From NCBI GenBank assembly GCA_910579655.1, contig CAJTVE010000004.1:14578-78577 (forward strand): a stretch of DNA of 64,000 nt. The letters are read 5' to 3'. Each line of letters begins with the position of its first letter. Within the stretch, counting starts at the first letter, position 1. This DNA comes from an uncultured Allobaculum sp. (GTDB taxonomy: Bacteria; Bacillota_I; Bacilli_A; Erysipelotrichales; Erysipelotrichaceae). A model generated the notes under the pieces. The model had not been told where the DNA came from. It searched no databases and saw only the letters and a list, made by a program, of their open reading frames with translations. Made by a program: the position numbers and the translations under genes. This document shows, one piece after another, positions 34,234-43,690 of this stretch.

Positions 34234-35412
34234 TTGTTAAAGACATACAAAACAGAGATCGATCCAACACCAAAGCAGAAGCAGAAGATCAATAAGACGA
34301 TCGGAACCTGCCGGTATATCTACAACTTCTACCTGGCCCACAACAAAGAGCTTCACGAAGAGGGCAAACCATTCCAGAGCGCAAAGACTTTCAGTGTCTG
34401 GCTGAACAATGAGTATCTGCCGGCACATCCTGAGTGCTCATGGATTAAGGAAGTAAGTTCCAAGTCTGTCAAGAAAGCTATGGAAGATGCCAATACAGCA
34501 TTTACCCGCTTCTTCAATGGGCAGAGCGGATTTCCAAGATTCAAGAAGAAGTACAAATCTGATGTGAAGATGTACTTTGTAAAGAACAACGAAAAAGACT
34601 GCCAGTGTGAAAGACATCGGATCAAGATCCCGACTCTTGGATGGGTAAAGCTGAAGGAAAAAGGCTACATCCCGACAACCAGGGAAGGATTTGTCATCCG
34701 GAGCGGAACTGTCTCCAGAAAAGCCGGAAGCTACTATGTAACGGCCGTGGTAGATCTCCCGGTTTCAGAGAAGCCAGCTCCTGTCGGTGATGGCTTAGGC
34801 ATCGATCTCGGTATCAAGGAATTTGCGGTACTCAGCGACGGAACCGTAAAGAAGAACATCAACAAGACCTCCAGAGTCAGAAAGCTGGAGAAAAAGCTCA
34901 AAAGAGAGCAGCGCTGTCTTTCGAGAAAATACGAAGACTTAAAGAAGCGCAAAGATAAACAGAACAAACAGAAAGGAGAAGCTACTCGTCAAAATATTCA
35001 GAGGCAAAAATTGAAGGTGCAGAAGATTCATCAGAAACTGGACAACATTCGAAGCGACTATATCAACAAATGCGTGAGTGAGATCGTAAAAACCAAGCCG
35101 TCTTATATCACCATTGAAAATCTGAATGTATCAGGAATGATGAAAAACAGGCATCTCGCCAAAGCAGTCGCTTCGCAGAAATTCTATGAGTTCAGAGCGA
35201 AGCTGACCGCAAAATGCAGAGAAATGGGCATTGAATTAAGAGTCGTAGACAGATGGTACCCGTCAAGCAAGACCTGCCATGCGTGCAGCCGTATCAAGAA
35301 AGACCTGAAACTTTCTGATCGTGAGTACGTATGCGAATGCGGATATCATGCAGACCGTGATGTGAATGCCAGTCTCAATCTGAGAGATGCAAAAGCCTAC
35401 GTGATCGCCTAA
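34234..35412 (+). CDS. tnpB: RNA-guided endonuclease TnpB
   Basis: The product is about 392 residues. The start is taken as TTG 34234 (MLKTYKTEIDPTPKQ is the usual TnpB beginning), because the GAAAGGGG site touches ATG 34225. The RuvC-like catalytic residues are all present: Asp in GIDLGIKEFAVLSD, Glu in ITIENLNVSGM and Asp in CGYHADRDVNASLNL. The zinc finger CHAC...CECG lies between the last two motifs. TnpB uses an RNA from the element's right end to cut donor sites, which helps retain the transposon. The protein looks intact and active. Confidence 0.92.
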   Translation: MLKTYKTEIDPTPKQKQKINKTIGTCRYIYNFYLAHNKELHEEGKPFQSAKTFSVWLNNEYLPAHPECSWIKEVSSKSVKKAMEDANTAFTRFFNGQSGFPRFKKKYKSDVKMYFVKNNEKDCQCERHRIKIPTLGWVKLKEKGYIPTTREGFVIRSGTVSRKAGSYYVTAVVDLPVSEKPAPVGDGLGIDLGIKEFAVLSDGTVKKNINKTSRVRKLEKKLKREQRCLSRKYEDLKKRKDKQNKQKGEATRQNIQRQKLKVQKIHQKLDNIRSDYINKCVSEIVKTKPSYITIENLNVSGMMKNRHLAKAVASQKFYEFRAKLTAKCREMGIELRVVDRWYPSSKTCHACSRIKKDLKLSDREYVCECGYHADRDVNASLNLRDAKAYVIA

Positions 35413-35560
35413 GCAAGTGATTGCAGGCATGTACCGATGGCTTAGTCGGGAATTTACGACTGTGGACTGTATACCGCCGGTAGCGCGCTGCTTTTTTGGC
35501 CGTGAAAGCACACAGGATGAAGCAGTAAGAAATGTTCGCGAGAACTTTCAACCTCTCAAT
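35390..35560 (+). ncRNA. Putative reRNA (omega RNA) overlapping the tnpB 3' end
   Basis: By analogy with known TnpB systems, the guide scaffold spans the end of tnpB and the right end of the element. The 3' region is GC-richer than the flank (CTGTATACCGCCGGTAGCGCGC) and ends in the GTTCGCGAGAAC hairpin. The sequence just after the right end would be the guide. The boundaries are estimates. Confidence 0.45.
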
Positions 35561-35603
35561 ATGAATATATTTGACCATATTTTGAGTAGCAGAATCGATT
35601 GTC

Positions 35604-37064
35604 ATGACAAAAAAAGTCAGAACGCGGTTTGCCCCATCCCCAACCGGATATATGCATATCGGCAACCTGCGGACCGCATTATTTGAATATCTCATTGCCA
35701 AACATGAGAACGGCGATTTTTTACTTCGAATCGAAGATACTGACCAGGGTCGTAAAGTCGAAGGTGCCGTTGACATTATTTATAAAACCCTCAAAGACGT
35801 TGGCCTGAACTGGGATGAAGGACCAGATATCGGCGGCGACTATGGTCCTTACGTTCAGTCCGAACGTTTAGGCATGTATAAAGGCTATGCCGAAGAGCTC
35901 GTGAAAACCGGCCACGCTCACTATTGCTTCTGCTCCGAAGAAGATATTGAAGCCCAGCGCAAAGAAGCTGAATCCCTGGGCATTTCCTTCAAGTTCCAGG
36001 ATCCATGCAAACACCTGTCCAAAGAAGAAATCCAGGCCAGACTTGATGCCGGTGAACCTTATGTTATCCGTCAGACCATTGCCAATGTTGGTGAAACTTC
36101 CTTTGATGATGAAGTCTATGGCCACATTGAATTTGACGGCGACCTGCTTGATGAGCAGATCCTGTTAAAGTCCGATGGTTTCCCGACTTACAACTTTGCC
36201 AATATCATCGACGACCACACCATGAACATCTCCCATGTTGTCCGTGGGAATGAATACCTGTCTTCTACGCCAAAATACAACCTGATCTATGATGCCTATG
36301 GCTGGGATCGTCCTACGTATGTTCACGTGCCCCCTGTAATGAAAGATGAACACCAGAAACTGTCCAAACGAAACGGTGACGCTTCCTTCCAGGATCTGGT
36401 GGCTAAAGGCTATTTGCCAGCTGCAATCATCAACTACATTGCCTTGCTTGGCTGGGCACCCCCTACGGAACAGGAAATTTATTCTCTGCCAGAATTAATC
36501 GAAGTCTTTGATGTAAAACGAATTTCCAAGTCACCGGCTATTTTCGATATTGATAAGCTGACCTGGATGAATGGCATTTATCTGCGCAATATGGATGAGG
36601 ACACTTACTTCGAAACGGTTCGTCCATATCTTGAACGCGCGATAAAAGGCCCATATGATCTCAAAGAAATTGCCAAGATCATTCAGCCAAGAATTGATGT
36701 GCTGACTCAGATTGAAGAATCTGTAGACTTCTTCGATAAACCTGGCGACTATGATCTGGAAATGTATCGTCATAAAAAGATGAAATCCACTCCAGAATCC
36801 GCGCTGACTGCTTTAAAAGCTGTCCGCACTGCACTGGAAAATCTGGAAGACTGGACAGAAGAATCCGTTCATGAAACCCTCTTGGCTTTGCCAAAAGAAA
36901 TGGGGGTAAAAAACGGTGTTGTTCTCTGGCCTGTTCGGACTGCTCTTTCTGGTAAACAGTTCACGCCAGGCGGAGCCATTGAAATTGCCTGGATTTTAGG
37001 CAAGGACGAATCCTTACGCCGAATTGATACGGCCATCGCACGACTCGAAGCGGCTTTAGCTTAG
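35604..37064 (+). CDS. gltX: Glutamyl-tRNA synthetase
   Basis: The 486-residue class I synthetase has the HIGH motif as FAPSPTGYMHIGNLRTALF and the KMSKS motif as HQKLSKRNG, plus the C-terminal helical anticodon-binding domain. It charges tRNA-Glu; in many Firmicutes it also mischarges tRNA-Gln for GatCAB correction (family knowledge, not testable here). There is no convincing ribosome site before ATG 35604, and the TnpB element lies immediately upstream, so the promoter region may have been altered by the insertion. Confidence 0.95.
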   Translation: MTKKVRTRFAPSPTGYMHIGNLRTALFEYLIAKHENGDFLLRIEDTDQGRKVEGAVDIIYKTLKDVGLNWDEGPDIGGDYGPYVQSERLGMYKGYAEELVKTGHAHYCFCSEEDIEAQRKEAESLGISFKFQDPCKHLSKEEIQARLDAGEPYVIRQTIANVGETSFDDEVYGHIEFDGDLLDEQILLKSDGFPTYNFANIIDDHTMNISHVVRGNEYLSSTPKYNLIYDAYGWDRPTYVHVPPVMKDEHQKLSKRNGDASFQDLVAKGYLPAAIINYIALLGWAPPTEQEIYSLPELIEVFDVKRISKSPAIFDIDKLTWMNGIYLRNMDEDTYFETVRPYLERAIKGPYDLKEIAKIIQPRIDVLTQIEESVDFFDKPGDYDLEMYRHKKMKSTPESALTALKAVRTALENLEDWTEESVHETLLALPKEMGVKNGVVLWPVRTALSGKQFTPGGAIEIAWILGKDESLRRIDTAIARLEAALA

Positions 37065-37069
37065 TTTTT

Positions 37070-37107
37070 TCTGCCGAACTCAATCCTGGATTGAGTCCGG
37101 CTTTTTT
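37070..37107 (+). terminator. Intrinsic terminator after gltX
   Basis: GCCGAACTCAATC pairs with GATTGAGTCCGGC around CTG, followed by TTTTTTTG. Confidence 0.85.
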
Positions 37108-37257
37108 TGAAAATGATCCATTCTTTGCAGGCTGGTGCATCTGTTCAATTGGATAGGCCAATGATAGGTCAAGGGCCGCCTGATTCTCTTGCCAGGTAAG
37201 CAGATGGATGCATGCTGAAGAAAAATTGCGAATGGTGATTTTGAAAGGAAGGGAAGT

Positions 37258-38049
37258 ATGAGCTGGGAACAATTTCTTCATAACAATTTTCTGATTAAAC
37301 TGCTGGCCGCAATCGTCGAGCTGATGGTGGGCTATTTTTTAGGTCCGTTCATCAAAAAACAGATTATGCGGCTGCACAACCGCAGGGGCGTGGATGAAGG
37401 GGTTCTGACCTTTACTGGCTCTTTTGCGAATATCTTTATCCGGATTCTGGCTGTGATCGTTGCTTTAGGCCAGATCGGTGTCGACATGTCCGTAGCGGTT
37501 GGTGCTTTTTCGGCGTTAGGCCTGGGCATTTCGCTCGCTTTGAAAGACAACATGGCCAACGTAGCCGGAGGCCTGGAAATTCTGATCACCAAGCCTTTTA
37601 AAGTTGGTGACTATATTGAATGCAATTCGCTGGAAGGAACCGTCCAGTCCATTGAAATCATGTTTACAACCCTGGTTACCTTTGACAATCAGGAAGTCGT
37701 AATTCCCAATGCAACCCTGATTGCCAATCCGGTCACCAATTATTCTGCATTGCCAACCAGGCGGATTCTGATTCTTGTTCCGCTGTCTGTTCAGGATGAT
37801 TATGAACGTTTCCGCCAGGATCTGACCGAGATGCTTCAGAAAGAATCTGGCGTTTTGGCCAATCCAGCACCAAAAACGATTGTCGGTGATTATACGCCAG
37901 ATGGCATGGGCATCCAGATCAAGGTGATCTGTTATTGTCAGACCGATAATTATTGGGATGTTCTGGCCGATCTGAAAGATAAAATTGAACAGCTGCGCAA
38001 AGCCAGTGCGCTCAATCCGCCAGTTGATCTTGTGCAGGTGCTGAAATGA
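37258..38049 (+). CDS. mscS: Small-conductance mechanosensitive channel, MscS family
   Basis: The 263-residue protein has three N-terminal TM helices; the third is the pore helix with the Gly/Ala pattern VGAFSALGLGISLALKDNMANVAGGLEIL. It then has the MscS beta domain (FKVGDYIECNSLEGTVQSIEIMFTTLVTFDNQEVVIPN) and the C-terminal alpha/beta domain. It releases solutes during osmotic downshock. GGAAGGGAAGT precedes ATG 37258. The next gene overlaps by 4 bp. Confidence 0.92.
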   Translation: MSWEQFLHNNFLIKLLAAIVELMVGYFLGPFIKKQIMRLHNRRGVDEGVLTFTGSFANIFIRILAVIVALGQIGVDMSVAVGAFSALGLGISLALKDNMANVAGGLEILITKPFKVGDYIECNSLEGTVQSIEIMFTTLVTFDNQEVVIPNATLIANPVTNYSALPTRRILILVPLSVQDDYERFRQDLTEMLQKESGVLANPAPKTIVGDYTPDGMGIQIKVICYCQTDNYWDVLADLKDKIEQLRKASALNPPVDLVQVLK

Positions 38050-38687
38050 ACCTGTATCTCTATTTCAAGGCCCCGGCTATTCAAAGTTACGCTCTGCCAG
38101 GCTGGGCGAAAAGAAAAGGCCGTCAGCTGATTTTTGCGATTCGAAAGACCAATGCGCCCATTGAAGAGCAGGAAAAGCTTATCGGCCAGATGATCCATGA
38201 TCTTCACCAGCCACAAGCCAATGAAACCTTGCTGGAACAGATACCGGCCAAAGTGGCTGGTCTCAAGCAGAAATACGCCGCATCTTCTTTTGGGGCTGGC
38301 CGGGAGCTGGCAGATTTTCTGTTGTTTGCACCGTGCTGGATTGGATTGTACCAGACGCTTTTTATTCAGGGACTGGAACAGCACAACCTGCTGGCAGCCA
38401 TGCCTTTTGGTCTGGAAAACATTGCGCAGACCATTGGCGCGTATGTGGTCGTGAAGATTTTGATTGAATGCCTGCTTCGTTTTGAAGGCGGCTGGAAGCG
38501 CTGGCTTGGGCTTGGCAGCCTGTTTGTTTTGTATCTAAGTGTGATGGGTGTGGCAAGGTTTCTACCTGGTAAGCTTTATGTTTCGCCAATCAGTGTTATT
38601 CTGTTGAGTGGTATCGTGTTTTTTCTTGGCTTTGAACTCCATCGAAAACTCTTTGGAGCTGTCCGCCAAAAAGAACGCGTCATCTGA
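38046..38687 (+). CDS. Four-TM membrane protein of unknown function
   Basis: The 213-residue protein is coupled to mscS by an ATGA overlap. The first 90 residues are soluble and charged. Hydrophobic segments follow at about 95-112, 128-150, 155-180 and 185-203 (for example WLGLGSLFVLYLSVMGVARFL and SVILLSGIVFFLGFEL). No family is recognised. The operon position suggests a role in osmotic or envelope stress (inference). Confidence 0.7.
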   Translation: MNLYLYFKAPAIQSYALPGWAKRKGRQLIFAIRKTNAPIEEQEKLIGQMIHDLHQPQANETLLEQIPAKVAGLKQKYAASSFGAGRELADFLLFAPCWIGLYQTLFIQGLEQHNLLAAMPFGLENIAQTIGAYVVVKILIECLLRFEGGWKRWLGLGSLFVLYLSVMGVARFLPGKLYVSPISVILLSGIVFFLGFELHRKLFGAVRQKERVI

Positions 38688-38733
38688 TCCAGATTTCGGG
38701 AAATAAAAATCTGGACTGAAGAGGAAAGAAAGT

Positions 38734-39726
38734 ATGTCGCAAATTGTATCCAGACAGGATCTCTTGCTTTCAGCAATCGTACTGGTTGTGGCGATGCTGA
38801 TGATGCTGATCCCGTTAAAGTGGTTGTCGCTGATCACGACGCCATTTTCCATGCGGACCTTTGGAATCCGCAAAATCAAGCGCTGGCATTCGCGCACCGA
38901 TACCCTTGGCAATCTGATGCTCTGGATCAGCCTGATTTTCTGTGTCGGGTTTCCGTGGATCCCCTACAGCCCGCTGATCTATTTGTTCTGGCTGACCTTT
39001 ACCTGGCTTTGTACCGTTTCAAGAGCGGTGCGGATGAGCCAGGTCCGCTTGCGCTCCATTAAGATTCAGGTGATCTTCTTAATCAACCTGATCTATGGGG
39101 TGGGGATTCTGGCTGGCTTTGGTTTTTACAATGACTATGTCTTATGGGTTCGCTCCTATGAGTATGCCAATCTGGTTGTGGCCGGTGAAGCCTTGCAGCC
39201 AATGTTGTACCTGACTAACTCTGCCCCTGCCGCGTATCTGGTGCAGGTTCTGATTCTGGCCGTTCCGGTGATGAACCTGTGGGGCCAGTTCAAGTACATG
39301 CGTCTTGAAAATACCTTCAAGGCAGCCAACATGTTTACCTACTGGATGAAATCCCTGCTGGTTCTGGCTTTAACCGCCGGACTGGGAATTTTGGGCGGGG
39401 AAGGCCTGCATCTGATTTACCAGCATCAGGACCCGGTGCCTATCTATTCCATCGTCCCGATGGAACGTCAGGATCTTGAAGATGTGCCGGCAGATGCCGC
39501 CCATCCTGAAGACCAGGCTGCTGATCCCAATGCCGGGCAGACGGATCCGAACGTCGATCCCAATGCGCAGCCGGCTGATCCAAACGCGGATCCCAATGCG
39601 CAGCCAGCCGATCCCAACGCCCAGCCTGCAGACCCCAATCCAGAGATTGTGGATCCGAATATCGATCCAAATGCCGTAGATCCTTACACCGCCCCAGTTG
39701 ATCTTTACGAGGGCGAAGGATATTAA
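38734..39726 (+). CDS. Membrane protein with Asp-Pro-Asn repeat tail
   Basis: The 330-residue protein begins after GAGGAAAGAAAGT. It has about six hydrophobic segments over residues 10-235, a short linker (VPMERQDLEDVPADAAHPED) and an outer or cytoplasmic tail. Residues 262-310 of the tail repeat the units DPNA, QPADPN and VDPN. The repeat is visible in DNA at 39523-39670. No family is recognised. It follows mscS and the four-TM gene on the same strand and could be co-transcribed with them. Confidence 0.72.
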   Translation: MSQIVSRQDLLLSAIVLVVAMLMMLIPLKWLSLITTPFSMRTFGIRKIKRWHSRTDTLGNLMLWISLIFCVGFPWIPYSPLIYLFWLTFTWLCTVSRAVRMSQVRLRSIKIQVIFLINLIYGVGILAGFGFYNDYVLWVRSYEYANLVVAGEALQPMLYLTNSAPAAYLVQVLILAVPVMNLWGQFKYMRLENTFKAANMFTYWMKSLLVLALTAGLGILGGEGLHLIYQHQDPVPIYSIVPMERQDLEDVPADAAHPEDQAADPNAGQTDPNVDPNAQPADPNADPNAQPADPNAQPADPNPEIVDPNIDPNAVDPYTAPVDLYEGEGY

Positions 39727-39734
39727 CGAAGAAA

Positions 39735-39790
39735 GATGAAAGCAGTTTTACCTGAGTGCGTCAAGCACAGGCAAAACTGCTTTTTTTTGA
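39735..39790 (+). terminator. Intrinsic terminator after the DPN-repeat protein
   Basis: AAGCAGTTTT pairs with AAAACTGCTT around an imperfect inner stem (GAGTGCGTCAAGCAC) and is followed by TTTTTTG. Confidence 0.85.
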
Positions 39791-40007
39791 TGGGTTTCTG
39801 GATGATCACTGGATCTCTGGATTTGATGATCGCTCGAGCCGGAATGAAAAAAGAAATTTCAAATTAAATGCCCGGATTCTGTTGGCGAGAAGAGAAAAAT
39901 GTTGGAAAAGTCAGAGAATTGTGTTGAGAAACTCATCGTGGTTGTAGATAATACTTGCGATATCGATGAGTTTTAAAACGCATCAAAAAAGAAAGGATAT
40001 ACAACTT

Positions 40008-40997
40008 ATGAAAAGAAACTTTACAGCCCTGATGGCTGCTACGATGGTCGCTTCTATTGTCAGCACTCCAGCAATGGCCCAAGAGATACCTGCTGCGCCG
40101 ATTGTGGAAATAACCCAGGAAGCCGGCACGATTGATCTGGCAAAAGAGATTCCTGATTCCAAACTGCGTGATGAAGTGATTGCGGCTTTAAACAAGCCGG
40201 CTGGTCAGCCAGATACAACTCTTGTTAGTCAGGATGCTCTGGATAAAATCACTTCTTTGATAGTTTCAGGAAAGAACATCAGCACGCTTCGCGGGATTGA
40301 GCTGCTGCGCAAGCTGAAAATTCTCAACTGCTCTGGCAACAACCTGACCATTCTGGAGGGCATTGAAAAGCTGAAAGATTTAGAAGATCTCAACTGTTCC
40401 AACAACAAGCTGGTGGAACTCAATCTTGCTGGCAACAAGAAACTCAAAACGCTTGACTGCTCCAACAACAACCTGACCACGCTGGATTTAAGCCAGAATA
40501 TCAATCTGGAAAATCTGACTGCAGGCGGAGATGGACTCACGACTTTGCTTCCCCCTGGAATTGAAAAACCAGATCCAGTTAAACAAGTGGAAATGGCCCG
40601 CCTGTACAATCCAAACAGCGGCGAACATTTCTATACCGCCGACGAAGCCGAAAAGGCAGATCTACTCAAACGCGGCTGGCAAGATGAGGGACTGGGCTGG
40701 ATTGCTCCTGACAAGACGGATTTGCCGGTGTATCGCCTGTACAATCCAAATGCGGGTGATCATCACTACACCATGAGCACCGAAGAAAGAGATGCCCTCA
40801 AATCCCTGGGGTGGAAGGATGAAGGGATCGGCTGGTATTCCATGGAAGAAAAGAGCGGCGTTCCAATTTATCGTTCTTACAATCCAAACGCGACCAAAGC
40901 CGGAGCCCATCATTACACTTCATCAATTGCCGAACAAAACCAGTTAAGCATCTTGGGCTGGAAGGATGAAGGCATTGCCTGGTATGGCCAAAAGTAG
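40008..40997 (+). CDS. Secreted leucine-rich repeat protein with three DUF5648-type repeats
   Basis: The start is ATG 40008 after AAAAGAAAGGATATACAACTT; the upstream frame extension lacks a site. The 329-residue protein has a signal peptide (MKRNFTALMAATMVASIVSTPAMA). It then has four or five short LRRs of the L-L-CSNNNLT-L type (about 85-180). Three C-terminal repeats of about 45 residues follow, each with LYNPN, H-YT, L-LGWKDEGIGWY. DUF5648-type repeats occur in secreted proteins of Gram-positive bacteria and are thought to bind envelope or carbohydrate ligands. A single orphan repeat of the same type lies at 21074-21238. Confidence 0.85.
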   Translation: MKRNFTALMAATMVASIVSTPAMAQEIPAAPIVEITQEAGTIDLAKEIPDSKLRDEVIAALNKPAGQPDTTLVSQDALDKITSLIVSGKNISTLRGIELLRKLKILNCSGNNLTILEGIEKLKDLEDLNCSNNKLVELNLAGNKKLKTLDCSNNNLTTLDLSQNINLENLTAGGDGLTTLLPPGIEKPDPVKQVEMARLYNPNSGEHFYTADEAEKADLLKRGWQDEGLGWIAPDKTDLPVYRLYNPNAGDHHYTMSTEERDALKSLGWKDEGIGWYSMEEKSGVPIYRSYNPNATKAGAHHYTSSIAEQNQLSILGWKDEGIAWYGQK

Positions 40998-41045
40998 AAC
41001 TCCAAAGAACAGACAACTCTTTGAAAAACAAAATTAAAATCCAGA

Positions 41046-41084
41046 TCAAAAAAGGATCGGCCCAGGCGCTGATCCTTTTTCAGT
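41046..41084 (+). terminator. Intrinsic terminator after the LRR protein
   Basis: AAAAAAGGATC pairs with GATCCTTTTT around GGCCCAGGCGCT. Confidence 0.8.
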
Positions 41085-41235
41085 GGAAAAGAGAAATAGA
41101 ACAGAGAAGGGGAAAAGGGAGTCGGTCCAGAAAGCAGAATTCGGGTGAAATCATCCGCTTTCCATCCTCAGAAAGTCCGATTCTTACCACTTACAGGGAA
41201 CTTTCCTATAATAAAAGGCAGAAAGAAGGTAGTTT

Positions 41236-43020
41236 ATGATTCCAAACAGACTGCAGCTGCTCCGGCAGAAAATGGCAGACCATGATATTCATGCATTAAT
41301 CATCCCGACCTCAGACTTCCACGATACCGAATATGTCTGTGACTATTTCGGCGCCCGCAAGCACTTCTCCGGCTTTACCGGCAGTGCCGGCGTCCTGGTT
41401 GTTCTCGATGACCAGGCTGGACTCTGGACTGATGGCCGTTACTTTATTCAGGCCGCTAAAGAACTCCAGAATACTGGCGTGGATCTGATGAAGATGGGAA
41501 TGAAAGAGACCCCCTCGATTTCCGATTACATTCTTGAAAACGTAAACCCTGGCCAGAAAGTTGCTTTTGATGGGCGTTGTGTAAGTATGCAGGATTTTGA
41601 ATCCTATCAAAAAGACTTTGCGGATAAAGATCTTGAAATCGTCACCGATCTTGACCTGGCAGGGGAAGCCTGGCCGGATCGTCCAGCCCTTCCGGCTTCT
41701 CAAACCTTCCATTACGAAGACAAATACACGGGCAAATCGGTCGAAGACAAATTAGCCGAAGTTCGAGCCCTCATGAAAGACAAAGGCGCCAGCTCTCATG
41801 TCACTTCCAAAATCGACGAAGTGGCCTGGCTGTACAATTTGCGTGCGGATGATATTCCAAGTTTCCCGGTTGCTTTAGCCTATACCCTTCTGCGAGAAGA
41901 TGATGGGGCTTTATATATTGATGATTCCCGTCTGGATGAAGTCAGCCGCAAACTTCTCGAAGACAATGGCATCGAAATCAAACCGTATGATGCGATTTAT
42001 GAAGACGTGGAAACACTCGAAGGACCAGTCCTTTTAGAAAAAGACTTCATCAACTCCCGGATTGGCCGGGCAGTGAAGGAGCCGCTTTGGGATGACAACC
42101 CAATTCAGCTGCTGAAAGCCTGCAAGAACCCGGTTGAAGTTGAAGGCTTTAAAGAAGCGCACAAACGCGATGCGGTTGCCATGATCAAATTCTGGAAATG
42201 GCTCGAAGAAGAAATGGCAGCTGGCCATTCGGTCACTGAAATCAGTGCCAGAGAGCATTTAGGCAACCTGCGCAGGGAACAGCCAGAATTCCTGGAAGAT
42301 TCCTTTGAAACCATTGCCGCTTATGGCCCAAATGCTGCGATGGCTCACTATCATCCTGATGAAGAAAACCCGGTTCCACTCGAAGCCCACGGTTTCTTCC
42401 TGGTCGACTCTGGCGGCCACTACTTACCGGGAACAACCGATATTACCCGGACCTTTGTCATGGGCCCGATTACCGATGAAGAACGCGATGGCTTTACCCG
42501 GGTCTTAAAAGGTCATATCAATCTGGCCAAGGCTGTCTTCATGAAAGGCGCCCGCGGTCTGAATCTGGATCTGATGGCCCGTGGACCCTTGTGGGAAGTG
42601 GGTCAGGACTTCAACCATGGCACCGGTCATGGTGTTGGCGCGATGCTCAGTGTCCATGAAGGCCCAAATGGCTTCCGCTGGAAAGTTGTACCTGAACGGA
42701 AAGACTCCTGTGTCCTGGAAGTGGGTATGGTGACTTCTGACGAACCAGGTCTGTATGAAGAAGGCAAATTCGGCATTCGTCATGAAAACCTGCTCGTTGT
42801 GGCTCCATACAAAGAAACCGAGTATGGCGAATTTTTGAAACATGACGTTCTGACCATGGTTCCATTTGATGTTCGCGGCCTGAATCTGGATCTGATGAAC
42901 GATGAAGAAATCGACTGGCTCAACAACTACCACAAGACTGTCTATGACACCATCGCCCCGCGCCTGAGTGAAGAAGAGGCTGCCTGGTTAAAAGAAAAGA
43001 CTGCACCGATTCATCGTTAA
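41236..43020 (+). CDS. pepP: Xaa-Pro aminopeptidase (M24B family)
   Basis: The 594-residue protein has two creatinase-N-like domains (IPTSDFHDTEYVCDYFGARKHFSGFTGSAG and the second from about residue 160) and a C-terminal pita-bread catalytic domain. The dimanganese ligands are visible: Asp in FLVDSGGHYLPGTTDITRTF (two), His in HGTGHGVGAMLSVHEGP, Glu in VTSDEPGLYEEGKFGIRHENL (two). It removes N-terminal residues before proline in the cytoplasm. The length is that of the three-domain eukaryote-like form common in Firmicutes. GAAGGTAGTTT precedes the ATG. Confidence 0.93.
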   Translation: MIPNRLQLLRQKMADHDIHALIIPTSDFHDTEYVCDYFGARKHFSGFTGSAGVLVVLDDQAGLWTDGRYFIQAAKELQNTGVDLMKMGMKETPSISDYILENVNPGQKVAFDGRCVSMQDFESYQKDFADKDLEIVTDLDLAGEAWPDRPALPASQTFHYEDKYTGKSVEDKLAEVRALMKDKGASSHVTSKIDEVAWLYNLRADDIPSFPVALAYTLLREDDGALYIDDSRLDEVSRKLLEDNGIEIKPYDAIYEDVETLEGPVLLEKDFINSRIGRAVKEPLWDDNPIQLLKACKNPVEVEGFKEAHKRDAVAMIKFWKWLEEEMAAGHSVTEISAREHLGNLRREQPEFLEDSFETIAAYGPNAAMAHYHPDEENPVPLEAHGFFLVDSGGHYLPGTTDITRTFVMGPITDEERDGFTRVLKGHINLAKAVFMKGARGLNLDLMARGPLWEVGQDFNHGTGHGVGAMLSVHEGPNGFRWKVVPERKDSCVLEVGMVTSDEPGLYEEGKFGIRHENLLVVAPYKETEYGEFLKHDVLTMVPFDVRGLNLDLMNDEEIDWLNNYHKTVYDTIAPRLSEEEAAWLKEKTAPIHR

Positions 43021-43126
43021 TCGATACAGTCTGATACTCTGACTTTGGATCGAAAACAGGCCAGATTGAAACCTTTCAGCCGATCTGGACTGGATTGAAT
43101 TGGTCTGATCAAGCAGAATGAACGCA

Positions 43127-43161
43127 AAGAGGCATCTATTGTTTTGGATGCCTTTTTTTGG
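43127..43161 (+). terminator. Intrinsic terminator after pepP
   Basis: GGCATC pairs with GATGCC around TATTGTTTTG and is followed by TTTTTTTGG. Confidence 0.75.
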
Positions 43162-43180
43162 CGGCTGGAAAGGAGAAAAA

Positions 43181-43636
43181 ATGAAAAAACGTGTCTTTGA
43201 ATTTACCTGTCCAAACTGCGGTAGTTCCTTTTTCATGGCCCGGGATACTTACCTGATCAAAGATGCAAAATCTCTGGACTATTCCAGACTCAAGGACCAT
43301 ACATATTTTCGCCATCAGTGCCAGAAATGCGAGGTGCTTTTTGATCTAGATTATCCTTTGATCTACCGGGATGGCCAGCGGCGATTCAGTCTGGTCCAGG
43401 CCCAGTCGCTGCCCGAAGGGATGGCAGGACAGGTGGTTCTGACGAAAAGTCCGGCCCAGTTTCTCGATGCTTTTTCGATTCTGGATCTGGAACTCGATCC
43501 CAGAAGAGTACTGCCGATTCTGATTGCGCTGCGCAAAAGCCATGGTGAAAATACCTATCTTTTCGATTTTGATGCCCAAAACCATCTTCTTTGGTTCCAA
43601 TCACCGGATGGACCGCTGACAGTCGGGTATTATTGA
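43181..43636 (+). CDS. CpXC domain protein
   Basis: Start ATG 43181 follows GGAAAGGAGAAAAA. The 151-residue protein begins with a CpXC zinc-ribbon-like domain: CPNCGSSFFMARDTYLI, then HQCQKCEVLFDLDYPLIYRDG, giving four paired cysteines. The second half is alpha/beta and unannotated. CpXC proteins bind a metal; their role is unknown. The gene lies between pepP and mscL and is separated from both by terminator or promoter sequence. Confidence 0.8.
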   Translation: MKKRVFEFTCPNCGSSFFMARDTYLIKDAKSLDYSRLKDHTYFRHQCQKCEVLFDLDYPLIYRDGQRRFSLVQAQSLPEGMAGQVVLTKSPAQFLDAFSILDLELDPRRVLPILIALRKSHGENTYLFDFDAQNHLLWFQSPDGPLTVGYY

Positions 43637-43690
43637 AGTCAAATTCACACAAACCGATAAAATAGAAGCATCAAATAAGGAGATTTGAAT

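Larger units (their letters stand above)
34100..35560 (+). mobile_element. IS200/IS605-type element encoding only TnpB
   Basis: The element consists of tnpB with flanking palindromes and no tnpA within several kb on either side. The right end is placed after the GTTCGCGAGAAC hairpin (about 35540-35551), followed by TTTCAACC. The left end is uncertain, near ATCCTCAAGGAT (about 34115). It sits directly in front of gltX, leaving about 45 bp between the presumed right end and the gltX start codon. It depends on a TnpA supplied elsewhere for movement. Confidence 0.65.
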
